A program made the position numbers and the translations under genes. Below, piece by piece: positions 45,496 through 56,049 of a stretch of 64,000 bases of DNA; position 1 is the first letter of the stretch; each line of letters starts with the position of its first letter. The notes beneath the pieces were generated by a model, which saw only the letters and a list, made by a program, of their open reading frames with translations, did not search any database and was not told the DNA's origin. Origin of the DNA: Nostoc edaphicum CCNP1411 (lineage in GTDB: Bacteria; Cyanobacteriota; Cyanobacteriia; Cyanobacteriales; Nostocaceae); NCBI RefSeq assembly GCF_014023275.1, contig NZ_CP054698.1, positions 1,736,001 through 1,800,000 of the forward strand, given 5' to 3'.

Positions 45496-47946
45496 ATGGG
45501 TGTTAATTCTCGTTGTTTGGGTTTAATTGGTGGAATATTGATCGGTGTGATGTGGTGTGACTTTAGCAATGCCCAAATTATTCCCGACGGAACCCTCAAG
45601 ACCACCGTTTCCACAAATGGTAATAATTTCAATATTACAAATGGAAATCGTGGTGGCAACAACCTTTTCCACAGCTTCAGCCAATTCTCAATTCCCAGCA
45701 ACGGTTCTGCATTCTTCAATAACCCCTCAGATATTCAAAATATCTTCAGTCGTGTCACTGGGGGGAGTGTTTCCCAAATTGATGGTTTAATTAAAGCCAA
45801 CGGTAGCGCCAATCTGTTTTTGATCAACCCTAGTGGGATAATCTTTGGAGCCAATGCCCAACTAAATATCGGGGGTTCGTTTATTGGTACAACTGCCAAC
45901 AGTATTAAATTTGCTGATGGCGCTGAGTTTAGCACAATCAATTCTCAATCTACCCCGTTGTTGAGCATCAATATTCCTATTGGGTTGCAACTGGGCAGCA
46001 ATCCCGCACCCATCAACGTTCAAGGTACAGGACATACTTTGAGGAATGTCAGTGGACTGGTTCTGCTTCCTCCGATTCAGACTCCCAGTTCTACAAAACT
46101 GCGGGTACAGCCGGGAAACACGCTAGCTTTAGTAGGTGGCGACCTACATTTAAATGGGGCAAACCTGAGCGCTGAAAAAGGGCGAGTTGAATTGGGTAGT
46201 TTAAGCGGTGCAGGATTGGTAAATCTGATACCAACTGCACAAGGCTATACACTGGGATATGGAAATGTACAAAGCTTTGGTGATATTCAGCTGGCACAGC
46301 GATCGCTATTAGATATCAGCGGTGTGAATGCAGGTTCCGTTCAAATTCAGGGTAGGCAAATTAAATTCACCGATGGTTCTCTGGTACTGGCGCAAAATTT
46401 TGGCAATCTCCCCGGTGGTGACATTCACCTTCAGGCTACAGAGTCCATTAATCTGATTGCCAAAACAGCTGATGGCGCAATTCAGAGCGGAGTGCGTAGT
46501 AATGCTTTTGGTATGGGAGCTAGTGGGAATATCAGCGTTCTTACTCCCAACTTCACTATCAAGTCAGGAGCGGGGTTGAATACCACAACTCTTGGAGCAG
46601 CTCCCAGTGGCAATATTTACATTGATGCGATCGCCATTGAACTGTCTGGCTTTTCAGCCACTAATCCTGCTGATGTCACCACACTCAACACTACTACACT
46701 AGGCACTGGGAATGCTGGTGATGTTTTAGTCAATGGTAATAGTCTACTAGTATCAAGCGGTGCCTCACTATCTTCGGCTACCTTTGGCAGTGGTTCTAGC
46801 GGTAAAGTGACAATTCGTAACACCAATACCACGGTGATCGGAGAAAGCCCATCTGGACTTTACAGCAACATTAGCTCAACTACATTTGCAACCGGAAGTG
46901 CCAAAACCTTGACCCTAGATATTGCCAAATTGCAAATTTTGGATGGAGGAGCAGTTGCCACCACCGCATTTTTTGCAGGTAATGGGGGAGATTTGAGCAT
47001 CAACGCTACCGAATCAATCACAATCAGCGGTCAAGGTCGAACAAATAATAGCAGCATTAACGCCTCTACCATCCGACCCGATCCGTCATTGCGGCAGCGA
47101 TTCGGTTTGCCGGATATATTAACAGCGAATGCCGGCACTGTCAGCATTACCACACCGATCCTAACACTGACAGATAGAGGGACAGTCAGTGTTACCAGTC
47201 AAGGCAGTGGAAATGGTGGCAATATAAACATCAGTGCAGACACCATCCAATTAAAGAATCAAGGGTTTATCCAGGCACAAACAGAATCCGGGAATGGTGG
47301 TAATATTGCATTGTCCGCCAGAAACCTGTTACTTCTGCGGAATAATAGCCTGATTACCTCAACAGCTGGCGGCTCAGGGAATGGGGGTAATATCAACATC
47401 AATTCACCCATCATCGCCGGATTAGAAAATAGTGATATTGTCGCCAATGCAGTTGTAGGTAATGGTGGTAACATCCAAATCACCACCCAAGGAATATTTG
47501 GTTTACAATTCCGTCCTCAACTCAGCCCAGAAAACGACATCACCGCCAGTTCACAATTTGGCGTAAGTGGCACTGTTCAAGTTAATACTATCGGTGTTGA
47601 TCCAAATTCCGGCTTAGTTAAATTACCAGAAAATGTCACTGACCCATCGCAGCAAATTACTACAGGTTGTGCCGGCAGTGAAGGCAGTCGGTTTGTGGCA
47701 ACGGGGCGGGGTGGTGTGCCGCAAAATCCCAGTCAGGAAGTGAGGAGCAATCGCACTTGGTCTGACATCCGCAATATCTCTGTATACCGCAAAACGGGTG
47801 ATTTAAATGCCCAAATTCCAGCCTCACCAAAGGTTCTCATCGAAGCCAAAACTTGGCATCGCAACGCAAAGGGCAACGTTGAGTTAATTGCAGCTCAACC
47901 AGTCAACATACAACCATCTTTAACCTGCGCTGCCATGTCAAACTAA
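45496..47946 (+). CDS. TpsA exoprotein, copy 3
   Basis: An 816-aa paralogue with signal peptide (CLGLIGGILIGVMWCDFSNA) almost identical to copy 2, TPS domain, beta-helix repeats and the shared C-terminal region. AAGGAAA lies about 10 bases before the ATG at 45496. The spacer between copies 2 and 3 is only 21 bp by stop-to-start. Its middle (about residues 330-600) is more divergent than that of copies 1 and 2. The end (NIQPSLTCAAMSN) matches copies 4 and 6. Confidence 0.9.
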   Translation: MGVNSRCLGLIGGILIGVMWCDFSNAQIIPDGTLKTTVSTNGNNFNITNGNRGGNNLFHSFSQFSIPSNGSAFFNNPSDIQNIFSRVTGGSVSQIDGLIKANGSANLFLINPSGIIFGANAQLNIGGSFIGTTANSIKFADGAEFSTINSQSTPLLSINIPIGLQLGSNPAPINVQGTGHTLRNVSGLVLLPPIQTPSSTKLRVQPGNTLALVGGDLHLNGANLSAEKGRVELGSLSGAGLVNLIPTAQGYTLGYGNVQSFGDIQLAQRSLLDISGVNAGSVQIQGRQIKFTDGSLVLAQNFGNLPGGDIHLQATESINLIAKTADGAIQSGVRSNAFGMGASGNISVLTPNFTIKSGAGLNTTTLGAAPSGNIYIDAIAIELSGFSATNPADVTTLNTTTLGTGNAGDVLVNGNSLLVSSGASLSSATFGSGSSGKVTIRNTNTTVIGESPSGLYSNISSTTFATGSAKTLTLDIAKLQILDGGAVATTAFFAGNGGDLSINATESITISGQGRTNNSSINASTIRPDPSLRQRFGLPDILTANAGTVSITTPILTLTDRGTVSVTSQGSGNGGNINISADTIQLKNQGFIQAQTESGNGGNIALSARNLLLLRNNSLITSTAGGSGNGGNININSPIIAGLENSDIVANAVVGNGGNIQITTQGIFGLQFRPQLSPENDITASSQFGVSGTVQVNTIGVDPNSGLVKLPENVTDPSQQITTGCAGSEGSRFVATGRGGVPQNPSQEVRSNRTWSDIRNISVYRKTGDLNAQIPASPKVLIEAKTWHRNAKGNVELIAAQPVNIQPSLTCAAMSN

Positions 47947-48063
47947 TCAGTCCCGATGCTGGAAATGGCAAATTCAAATTATTTTGATTCTAAGCAATAG
48001 TTGTTCTCAACACGACTATTGCGGGAATCTTAAGACTATCAGTTAAAAGTAAGTATTCATGCC

Positions 48064-50583
48064 ATGAGAGTGATGTCTAACGACAAGCCACAAAGCGTCT
48101 ACGCTTTTCTATCTGCACTCACAACAGGATTTTTAGCTTCCGGGATGGTATTACCTGCGATACTCCTTTGGAGTGGCTACGCAAATGCTCAAGTCATATC
48201 CGATAGTACTACCAACAGCCTTGTCAATCCAAACGGTAATAATTTTACTATTCTTAACGGGACTGAAAAAGGTGATAATTTATTTCACAGTTTCAGTAAT
48301 TTTTCAGTGCCAACCGGTGGTTCCGCTAGCTTTGATTTAGTCAATACACCAAATATTACAACTATATTTAGTCGAGTTACGGGTGGAAGTGTTTCCAATA
48401 TTGATGGCTTAATTCGGACTCTTAATAGCAGCAACCCTGTTAGTTTATTTCTGCTCAATCCCAGTGGAATTGTATTTGGGCCCAATTCCAGCCTAAATAT
48501 TGGCGGTTCATTTGTTGGTACAACTGCCGACAGCGTAGTATTTGCCGATGGGTTGAAGTTTAATGCCATTGATGCCACGCCACCCTTATTAACTATGAGC
48601 GTACCTATTGGCTTACAATTTGGCAGCAATCCGGGAGCTATTACAGTCCAAGGGTCAGGGCACAATGCCCAATTAGGCGACTCGCTTCAGGTTTCTGGAC
48701 TGAACATCGGCACAAGAGGATTACAGTTGCAACCTGGAAAAACGCTAGCATTACTGGGTGGGAATGTTGCCTTGGATGGAGGGTTGCTTTCTGCACCGGG
48801 AGGACTAATAGAACTGGGTAGCATCACTAACGGAAGCGTTGCCCTCAATTCCATCCCTCAAGGATTTGCACTAAGTTATCCCAATGCTTCGAGTTTTGGC
48901 GATATTCAGATCAACCAACGAGCTTTAGCATCTACACGCGATCTCAGTAATGAAAGTGGAGGAGCAATCCAAATTCAGGGGAAACAGGTCAGTATCCGAG
49001 ATGGTTCGCTGATATTAGTGCAAAATCGCAGTAACCAAACTGCTGGTGATATTGCAATCAATGCTACTCAGTCCCTCCAGATCATCGGCAAGTCTCCTGA
49101 TTTTAAGAGTTCCAGCAGTTTGGTGAATGAAACTATATCCTCCGGCGCGGCTGGCAATATTATCGTTACCACCCCACAATTGGATATTGATCAAGGTGGG
49201 TATATCTTCAACCGTACCTTTAGCACAGCGCCGGGTGGCAACATTGCAATCAGTGCCGATCAAATGCGGGTGAATGGTTTTGCATTTGGCGATCCTAATG
49301 CTTTTCGAGCAGTCAGCCAGATATTAGCCGCTTCCTATGGGAATGGGAAAGGTGGAAATATTGCCATCTCCACTCAAAACCTGTCTATTTTAGCTGGCGG
49401 CAATATAGCAGCCAGACCCTACCGTTCAGGTAATGGCGGCGATCTGATCGTCAAGGCAGATACGATTCAGGTGACAAATGAGGGAGCGCCAAAGGGTAAT
49501 TATTTTAGTCTGTTGTCTACTGCCACATTCGGTTCTGGTAATGCAGGGGATTTGAAAATCGATACCCGCAAGCTGTCGGTTCAAGCTGGCGCTAGAGTGT
49601 CTGCTTCTAGCATAGTTTCAGGAAATGCGGGTTCGCTGACTATCAATGCTTCTGAATCGATTGATGTGAATGGTGTCAAAGATGCAGAAAATCCCAGCTA
49701 TATTGGTACTGCTGTTCGTCCTGTTTTTGGATTTTCCAGAGCTACTTCAGGTAACACCACGATTAACACCCCACTTCTTAACATCAGCAATGGTGCAACA
49801 GTTTTTGTCCAAAACCTTGGCTCCGGTAAAGCTGGTACCCTGAACATTCAGGCGAACACCCTACGACTCGATAATGGGGCCAGTATTTCAGCATCCACAA
49901 AAGCAGGCGGTGGCGGTAACACTAATTTGCAACTACGGGATCTACTACTGATGCGTCATGGCAGCTTTATCAGTGCAGAAGCAGGTAGCAGTGGTAATGG
50001 TGGCAATATTACGATTAATGCTCCGAACATCGTGGGTTTAGAAAACAGTGACATTATTGCCAATGCTGAGAAAGGAAGGGGTGGCAATATTCAAATCACT
50101 ACTCAGGGAATTATTGGGCTGAAATATCGTCCTCAACTGACTTCCGAAAACGACATCACTGCCAGCTCCCAGTTTGGGGTCAACGGTACGGTTCAAGTTA
50201 ATAACGTTGGTGTCGATCCCAATTCTGGGTTAGTGGAACTACCAACAAATGTCACCGATTCATCCCAGCAAATAGCCAGTGGTTGTTCTGGAAATCAAGG
50301 CAGTCGATTTGTCGCCACAGGTCGGGGTGGTGTACCGCAAAATCCCAATCAACAAGTGACGAGCGATGTCTACGACGGGCTACGCCTACGCACTTGGTCT
50401 GACATCCGCAATATCTCTGCATACCGCAAAACGGGTGATTTAAATGCCCAAATTCCAGCCTCACCGAAGGTTTTCACCGAAGCCACAACTTGGCATCGCA
50501 ACGCAAAGGGCAAAGTTGAATTAATTGCGGCTCAAGCAGCCAACATACAACCATCTTTAACCTGTGCCGCGGTGTCAAACTAA
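48064..50583 (+). CDS. TpsA exoprotein, copy 4 (with in-frame repeat insertion)
   Basis: An 839-aa exoprotein, nearly identical to copy 5 over most of its length and more distant from copies 1-3. Signal peptide about 1-43 (ending GYANAQ). TPS domain: NLFHSFSNFSVPTGG, FSRVTGG, VSLFLLNPSGIVFGP. Near the C-terminus, SDVYDGLRLRTWSDIR replaces SNRTWSDIR of its paralogues; seven codons come from a palindromic-type repeat at 50365-50391. The frame is kept. Gene and upstream spacer form a tandem duplication unit with copy 5 (period about 2757 bp). Confidence 0.9.
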   Translation: MRVMSNDKPQSVYAFLSALTTGFLASGMVLPAILLWSGYANAQVISDSTTNSLVNPNGNNFTILNGTEKGDNLFHSFSNFSVPTGGSASFDLVNTPNITTIFSRVTGGSVSNIDGLIRTLNSSNPVSLFLLNPSGIVFGPNSSLNIGGSFVGTTADSVVFADGLKFNAIDATPPLLTMSVPIGLQFGSNPGAITVQGSGHNAQLGDSLQVSGLNIGTRGLQLQPGKTLALLGGNVALDGGLLSAPGGLIELGSITNGSVALNSIPQGFALSYPNASSFGDIQINQRALASTRDLSNESGGAIQIQGKQVSIRDGSLILVQNRSNQTAGDIAINATQSLQIIGKSPDFKSSSSLVNETISSGAAGNIIVTTPQLDIDQGGYIFNRTFSTAPGGNIAISADQMRVNGFAFGDPNAFRAVSQILAASYGNGKGGNIAISTQNLSILAGGNIAARPYRSGNGGDLIVKADTIQVTNEGAPKGNYFSLLSTATFGSGNAGDLKIDTRKLSVQAGARVSASSIVSGNAGSLTINASESIDVNGVKDAENPSYIGTAVRPVFGFSRATSGNTTINTPLLNISNGATVFVQNLGSGKAGTLNIQANTLRLDNGASISASTKAGGGGNTNLQLRDLLLMRHGSFISAEAGSSGNGGNITINAPNIVGLENSDIIANAEKGRGGNIQITTQGIIGLKYRPQLTSENDITASSQFGVNGTVQVNNVGVDPNSGLVELPTNVTDSSQQIASGCSGNQGSRFVATGRGGVPQNPNQQVTSDVYDGLRLRTWSDIRNISAYRKTGDLNAQIPASPKVFTEATTWHRNAKGKVELIAAQAANIQPSLTCAAVSN
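50377..50391 (+). repeat. 15-bp repeat inserted in frame in TpsA copy 4
   Basis: GGGCTACGCCTACGC lies inside the roughly 21-bp insertion relative to the other TpsA copies. It is the reverse complement, with one mismatch, of the repeat that ends the TPR gene at 15587-15601. Confidence 0.8.
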
Positions 50584-50699
50584 TGGTCTGCCCCATTAGT
50601 TCTGAAGGGTTATAAAAGTTTGTAGTAAGGACTTTAGTCCTGGATTTTTAAGCACTTAAGTGCTTACTACAAACCCTGCCAAATTAATGGGACAGACCA
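50584..50699. mobile_element. 116-bp MITE-like element with 4-bp target duplication
   Basis: Ends TGGTCTGCCCCATTA and TAATGGGACAGACCA are 15-bp terminal inverted repeats with one mismatch. Inside, TTTGTAGTAAG and CTTACTACAAA form a perfect 11-bp inverted repeat. CTAA flanks both sides (50580-50583 and 50700-50703). The equivalent junction after copy 3 (47943 on) reads CTAATCAGTCCC with no element, so that site shows the sequence before insertion. No transposase frame is present; it would have to move with help from elsewhere. Confidence 0.85.
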
Positions 50700-50819
50700 C
50701 TAATCAGTCCCGATGCTGGAAATGGTAAATTCAAATTATTTTGATTCTAGCAATAGTTGTTCTCAACACGACTATTGCGGGAATCTTAAGACTATCAGTT
50801 AAAAGTAAGTATTTATGCC

Positions 50820-53324
50820 ATGAGAGCGATGCCTAACAAAAAGCCACAAAGCGTTTATGCTTTTCTATCTGCACTCACAACAGGATTTTTGGCTTCCGGG
50901 ATGGTATTACCTGCGATACTCCTTTGGAGTGGTGACGCAAATGCTCAAGTCATATCCGATAGTACTACCAACAGCCTTATCAACCAAAACGGTAATAATT
51001 TTACTATTCTTAACGGGACTGAAAAAGGTGATAATTTATTTCACAGTTTCAGTAATTTTTCGGTACCCACTGGTGGTTCCGCTAGCTTTGATTTAGTCAA
51101 TACACCAAATATTACAACTATATTTAGTCGAGTTACGGGTGGAAGTGTTTCCAATATTGATGGCTTAATTCGGACTCTTAATAGCAGCAACCCTGTTAGT
51201 TTATTTCTGCTCAATCCCAGTGGAATTGTATTTGGGCCCAATTCCAGCCTAAATATTGGCGGTTCATTTGTTGGTACAACTGCCGACAGCGTAGTATTTG
51301 CCGATGGGTTGAAGTTTAATGCCATTGATGCCACGCCACCCTTATTAACTATGAGCGTACCTATTGGCTTACAATTTGGCAGCAATCCGGGAGCTATTAC
51401 AGTCCAAGGGTCAGGGCACAATGCCCAATTAGGCGACTCGCTTCAGGTTTCTGGACTGAACATCGGCACAAGAGGATTACAGTTGCAACCTGGAAAAACG
51501 CTAGCATTACTGGGTGGGAATGTTGCCTTGGATGGAGGGTTGCTTTCTGCACCGGGAGGACTAATAGAACTGGGTAGCATCACTAACGGAAGCGTTGCCC
51601 TCAATTCCATCCCTCAAGGATTTGCACTAAGTTATCCCAATGCTTCGAGTTTTGGCGATATTCAGATCAACCAACGAGCTTTAGCATCTACACGCGATCT
51701 CAGTAATGAAAGTGGAGGAGCAATCCAAATTCAGGGGAAACAGGTCAGTATCCGAGATGGTTCGCTGATATTAGTGCAAAATCGCAGTAACCAAACTGCT
51801 GGTGATATTGCAATCAATGCTACTCAGTCCCTTCAGATCATCGGCAAGTCTCCTGATTTTAAGAGTTCCAGCAGTTTGGTGAATGAAACTATATCCTCCG
51901 GCGCGGCTGGCAATATTATCGTTACCACCCCACAATTGGATATTGATCAAGGTGGGTATATCTTCAACCGTACTTTTAGCACAGGGCTGGGTGGCAATAT
52001 TGCACTCAATACTGGTGAAATGCGGGTCAACGGTTTTGCATTTGGCGACCCTTCTCCTTTTCGAGCAGTCAGCCAGATATTAGCCGCTTCCTATGGGACT
52101 GGGAAAGGTGGAAATGTTGCCATCTCCACTCAAAACCTGTCTATTTTAGCTGGCGGCAATATAGCAGCAAGACCCTACGCTTCAGGCAATGGCGGCGATC
52201 TGATCGTCAAGGCAGATACGATTCAGGTGACAAATGAAGGAGCGCCAAAGGGTAATTATTTTAGTCTGTTGTCTACTGCCACATTCGGTTCTGGTAATGC
52301 AGGGGATTTGAAAATCGATACCCGCAAGCTGTCGGTTCAAGCTGGCGCTAGAGTGTCTGCTTCTAGCATAGTTTCAGGAAATGCGGGTTCGCTGACTATC
52401 AATGCTTCTGAATCGATTGATGTGAATGGTGTCAAAGATGCAGAAAATCCCAGCTATATTGGTACTGCTGTTCGTCCTGTTTCTGGATTTTCCAGAGCTA
52501 CTTCAGGTAACACCACGATTAACACCCCACTTCTTAACATCAGCAATGGTGCAACAGTTTTTGTCCAAAACCTTGGCTCCGGTAAAGCTGGTACCCTGAA
52601 CATTCAGGCGAACACCCTACGACTCGATAATGGTGCCAGTATTTCAGCATCCACAAAAGCAGGCGGTGGCGGTAATACTAATTTGCAACTACGGGATCTA
52701 CTACTGATGCGTCATGGCAGCTTTATCAGTGCAGAAGCAGGTAGCAATGGTAATGGTGGCAATATTACGATTAATGCTCCGAACATCGTGGGTTTAGAAA
52801 ACAGTGACATTATTGCCAATGCTGAGAAAGGAAGGGGTGGCAATATTCAAATCACTACTCAGGGAATTATTGGGCTGAAATATCGTCCCGAACTTACTCC
52901 CGAAAATGACATCACCGCCAGTTCGCAATTTGGCGTAAGTGGCACTGTTCAAGTTAATACTATCGGCGTTGATCCAAATTCCGGCTTAGTTGAACTACCA
53001 GCAAATGTCACCGATCCATCCCAGCAAATTGCTACAGGTTGCGCGGGCAATGAAGGCAGTCGGTTTGTGGCAACGGGGCGGGGTGGTGTGCCGCAAAATC
53101 CTAATCAGGAAGCGAGGAGCAATCGCACTTGGTCTGATATCCGCGATCTCTCTGCATACCGCAAAACTAGCGAAATCACAGCCCAAATATCACCATCTCC
53201 AGAAGTTCTTGTCCAAGCTACATCTTGGCGACGTAATAGCCAAGGCAAAATTGAACTGGTTGCAGCCCAGTCTTCTACATCTATGCAACCATCATTAACC
53301 TGTGCTGCTATTCCCAAAAGTTAA
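50820..53324 (+). CDS. TpsA exoprotein, copy 5
   Basis: An 834-aa tandem duplicate of copy 4. The proteins match almost residue for residue, apart from a patch near residues 395-445 (FSTGLGGNIALNTGEMRVNG versus FSTAPGGNIAISADQMRVNG) and the last 140 residues. The C-terminal part instead matches copy 6 in DNA over about 150 bp (52949-53099 versus 55628-55778), which points to gene conversion. Signal peptide ends GDANAQ. The ATG at 50820 corresponds to that of copy 4. Confidence 0.9.
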   Translation: MRAMPNKKPQSVYAFLSALTTGFLASGMVLPAILLWSGDANAQVISDSTTNSLINQNGNNFTILNGTEKGDNLFHSFSNFSVPTGGSASFDLVNTPNITTIFSRVTGGSVSNIDGLIRTLNSSNPVSLFLLNPSGIVFGPNSSLNIGGSFVGTTADSVVFADGLKFNAIDATPPLLTMSVPIGLQFGSNPGAITVQGSGHNAQLGDSLQVSGLNIGTRGLQLQPGKTLALLGGNVALDGGLLSAPGGLIELGSITNGSVALNSIPQGFALSYPNASSFGDIQINQRALASTRDLSNESGGAIQIQGKQVSIRDGSLILVQNRSNQTAGDIAINATQSLQIIGKSPDFKSSSSLVNETISSGAAGNIIVTTPQLDIDQGGYIFNRTFSTGLGGNIALNTGEMRVNGFAFGDPSPFRAVSQILAASYGTGKGGNVAISTQNLSILAGGNIAARPYASGNGGDLIVKADTIQVTNEGAPKGNYFSLLSTATFGSGNAGDLKIDTRKLSVQAGARVSASSIVSGNAGSLTINASESIDVNGVKDAENPSYIGTAVRPVSGFSRATSGNTTINTPLLNISNGATVFVQNLGSGKAGTLNIQANTLRLDNGASISASTKAGGGGNTNLQLRDLLLMRHGSFISAEAGSNGNGGNITINAPNIVGLENSDIIANAEKGRGGNIQITTQGIIGLKYRPELTPENDITASSQFGVSGTVQVNTIGVDPNSGLVELPANVTDPSQQIATGCAGNEGSRFVATGRGGVPQNPNQEARSNRTWSDIRDLSAYRKTSEITAQISPSPEVLVQATSWRRNSQGKIELVAAQSSTSMQPSLTCAAIPKS

Positions 53325-53401
53325 ATATAATTTATCATCAAATGTTACTAATTTTAGTATATGGGAAAAATAAATACGGCGTAAAAAATAGAGATGGGTT
53401 G

Positions 53402-55999
53402 ATGAAATTAACTTTTATTGGGTTTGGCTTCATAGGTGCAATTCTCATCTGTACTATTTACAACAATGGTATTCAGGCACAAGTGATTCCTGATGGCACT
53501 CTCAACACCGTTGTTAGTGGTAGTAGTAATTACACCATCACCAATGGCTCTCGTGTCGGTAATAATTTATTTCATAGCTTCAGCCAATTCTCTGTTCTTA
53601 GCAACGGCTCGGCATCATTCGATAATGCCGTAGATATCCAAAATATTTTTAGTCGTGTGACTGGCGGTAATGTTTCCAATATTAATGGTTCTATCAGTGC
53701 CAATGGTAATGCCAACTTATTTTTAATCAACCCCGCCGGAATTATTTTTGGCAAAAATGCCAGCTTAAATATTGGTGGTTCATTTATCGGGACAACTGCA
53801 AATAGCATCAAATTTGCTGATGGCAAAGAGTTTAGCACTGATACAAATATATCTCCTTTGTTAACCATGAGTGAACCTGTGGGTTTACAAATGGGAGCCA
53901 ATGCTGCATCCATTGAAGTGCAAAGCAAACTACAAGTTCCGACTAACCAAACTTTGGCGTTAGTCGGTAGTCAAATTGATCTCACAGGAGCAGGTCTGAC
54001 GGCGAGTGATGGACGTGTGGAATTGTGGGCTGTGCAAAATGCACAGATAAAGATAGACAATCAAGCCGGATGGCAATTAACGGGCATAGCTAATACGGCT
54101 GATTGGGGTGCGATTACTTTGCAAACAGCCTCATCGATTAATACCAATGGCACTAATGGGGGTGCTATCAATATTCGTGGGCGGGGGTTGACTTTACAAG
54201 ATGGGTCAAGTATTCAATCCAGTACTTCCGGCGGTCGAGGCAAGGGAATAATTGTTAATACCACAGACTTTGTTGAGATATTGGGAGCATCTAATCAAGG
54301 ACAACCCAAAACTTTCCTTGATACTTCTGTTAATGCCTCAAGTACTGGTCGCGCTGGAGATGTGACTATTGAAACTGGACGCTTACGCGTTACTAATGGT
54401 GCATCACTTCAATCTACAACTAGGGGTAACAACTCTAGAACAGGAGATATTTATATCCGATCTGCTGATTTAGAGTTGATAGGTACTAATACTATTCCTA
54501 ATAGGAATATAATCCCGTCTACTAACATTAACACTGTTTCTAGTGGAACGAATAATACAGGTGGCAACATCACGATAGAAACAAATCGACTACGTACAGT
54601 TGATGGTGGACTGATTAGTTCTGATTTATTGGGTGGTCGATTAACCGCTACAGGCAGAACCGGAAATATTTATATTCGAGCAACCGAGAGTTTTGAAATT
54701 GCAGGTGAAACTAATGGTCTAAATTCCCTAGCTTCTGGAGTGACAACTTCTGTACAACCATCGGGAGTAGGTCAAGCCGGAAATATTGTCATTGAGACTG
54801 CTAGATTACAGGTGAGTGATGGTGGTTCGATTCGCAGTACCTTAGCCGGAAATGGTACTGCCGGCAATATCACTATCCAAGCGACAGATGTTACCCTCAG
54901 CGACCCAGTTATTGAAACTTTTAGCGGTTTAGTGACTGGCATTAATACCTCCGTGGGTAAAAATGTAGTTGGTTCGGGTGGCACTATTAACTTAACAGCA
55001 GATAACTTAAGAGTCTTCAACGGTGGTCAAATCACTTCCTCAACACAAGGTCAGGGAAATGCTGGCAGTATTAACTTACAAGTCAAAAATCTGGATTTAC
55101 AGGGTTTATCTCAACCCTTGAGTAGTGGACTGATTCTACCCAGTAGCATCACCGCATCTTCGACAACTAACTTTGCGGCAGGTTCTGTGAATATTCAATC
55201 TGATACAGTGCGTGTGCAAGACAATGCCCAAATCACCGTCAGCAATACAGGTACAGGAGATGCCGGGAATCTGAATATCAATGCCCGTCAGATTTTCTTG
55301 GATCGTGGAGCCAGCTTACGTTCAGAAGTGAATGGAGGCAACCGTGGTAACATCCGTCTCCAGGCAAGTGATTTGCTCTTGTTGCGACGCGGCAGTAACA
55401 TCATCACCAATGCCCGTGGTGCTTCTACAGGAGGCAACATTGAAATCAGTGCGGGGTCTATTGTTGCTGTCCCAAAAGAAAACAGCGATATTTCGGCTAA
55501 TGCTGTACTCGGACAAGGTGGCAGCATCCAAATTACCACTCAAGGTATCTTCGGATTGCAATTTCGCGACCAACTCACACCAGATAGTGACATCACCGCC
55601 AGTTCTCAATTTGGAGTGAGTGGCACTGTTCAAGTTAATACTATCGGTGTTGATCCAAATTCCGGCTTAGTTGAACTACCAGCAAATGTCACCGATCCAT
55701 CCCAGCAAATTGCTACAGGTTGCGCGGGCAATGAAGGCAGTCGGTTTGTGGCAACGGGGCGGGGTGGTGTGCCGCAAAATCCCAATCAGCAAGTAACGAG
55801 CAATCGCACTTGGTCTGATCTCCGCGATCTCTCTACACACCACAAAACTGGCAATGTAACAACACAAATATCACCATCATCAAGAACTCTTATTCAAGCT
55901 ACTGGTTGGAGACGCAATGCTGACGGTAAAATTGAGTTAATTGCTGCTCAAGCAGACTACATACAACCATCTTTAACCTGTGCTGCGGTGTCGAACTAA
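53402..55999 (+). CDS. TpsA exoprotein, copy 6 (most divergent)
   Basis: An 865-aa exoprotein with signal peptide MKLTFIGFGFIGAILICTIY...GIQAQ, TPS domain and beta-helix core. Only the N-terminal domain and C-terminal region are close to the others; the core is distinct (residues about 200-700). I chose the ATG at 53402, as the 20 residues before it in the longest frame are not signal-like. Downstream flank (CTAATTAATCCC, GGAAATGGTAAA) resembles the flanks of copies 3 and 4, so it belongs to the same duplication series. Confidence 0.9.
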   Translation: MKLTFIGFGFIGAILICTIYNNGIQAQVIPDGTLNTVVSGSSNYTITNGSRVGNNLFHSFSQFSVLSNGSASFDNAVDIQNIFSRVTGGNVSNINGSISANGNANLFLINPAGIIFGKNASLNIGGSFIGTTANSIKFADGKEFSTDTNISPLLTMSEPVGLQMGANAASIEVQSKLQVPTNQTLALVGSQIDLTGAGLTASDGRVELWAVQNAQIKIDNQAGWQLTGIANTADWGAITLQTASSINTNGTNGGAINIRGRGLTLQDGSSIQSSTSGGRGKGIIVNTTDFVEILGASNQGQPKTFLDTSVNASSTGRAGDVTIETGRLRVTNGASLQSTTRGNNSRTGDIYIRSADLELIGTNTIPNRNIIPSTNINTVSSGTNNTGGNITIETNRLRTVDGGLISSDLLGGRLTATGRTGNIYIRATESFEIAGETNGLNSLASGVTTSVQPSGVGQAGNIVIETARLQVSDGGSIRSTLAGNGTAGNITIQATDVTLSDPVIETFSGLVTGINTSVGKNVVGSGGTINLTADNLRVFNGGQITSSTQGQGNAGSINLQVKNLDLQGLSQPLSSGLILPSSITASSTTNFAAGSVNIQSDTVRVQDNAQITVSNTGTGDAGNLNINARQIFLDRGASLRSEVNGGNRGNIRLQASDLLLLRRGSNIITNARGASTGGNIEISAGSIVAVPKENSDISANAVLGQGGSIQITTQGIFGLQFRDQLTPDSDITASSQFGVSGTVQVNTIGVDPNSGLVELPANVTDPSQQIATGCAGNEGSRFVATGRGGVPQNPNQQVTSNRTWSDLRDLSTHHKTGNVTTQISPSSRTLIQATGWRRNADGKIELIAAQADYIQPSLTCAAVSN

Positions 56000-56049
56000 T
56001 TAATCCCAACCTTGGAAATGGTAAAGTCAAAACAATTGGAGGTTTTGAT

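Noticed and set aside
40443..55999. Many alternate-frame ORFs inside the TpsA genes
   Set aside because: They recur at the same place in every copy only because the copies are homologous; none has a start site or family match.
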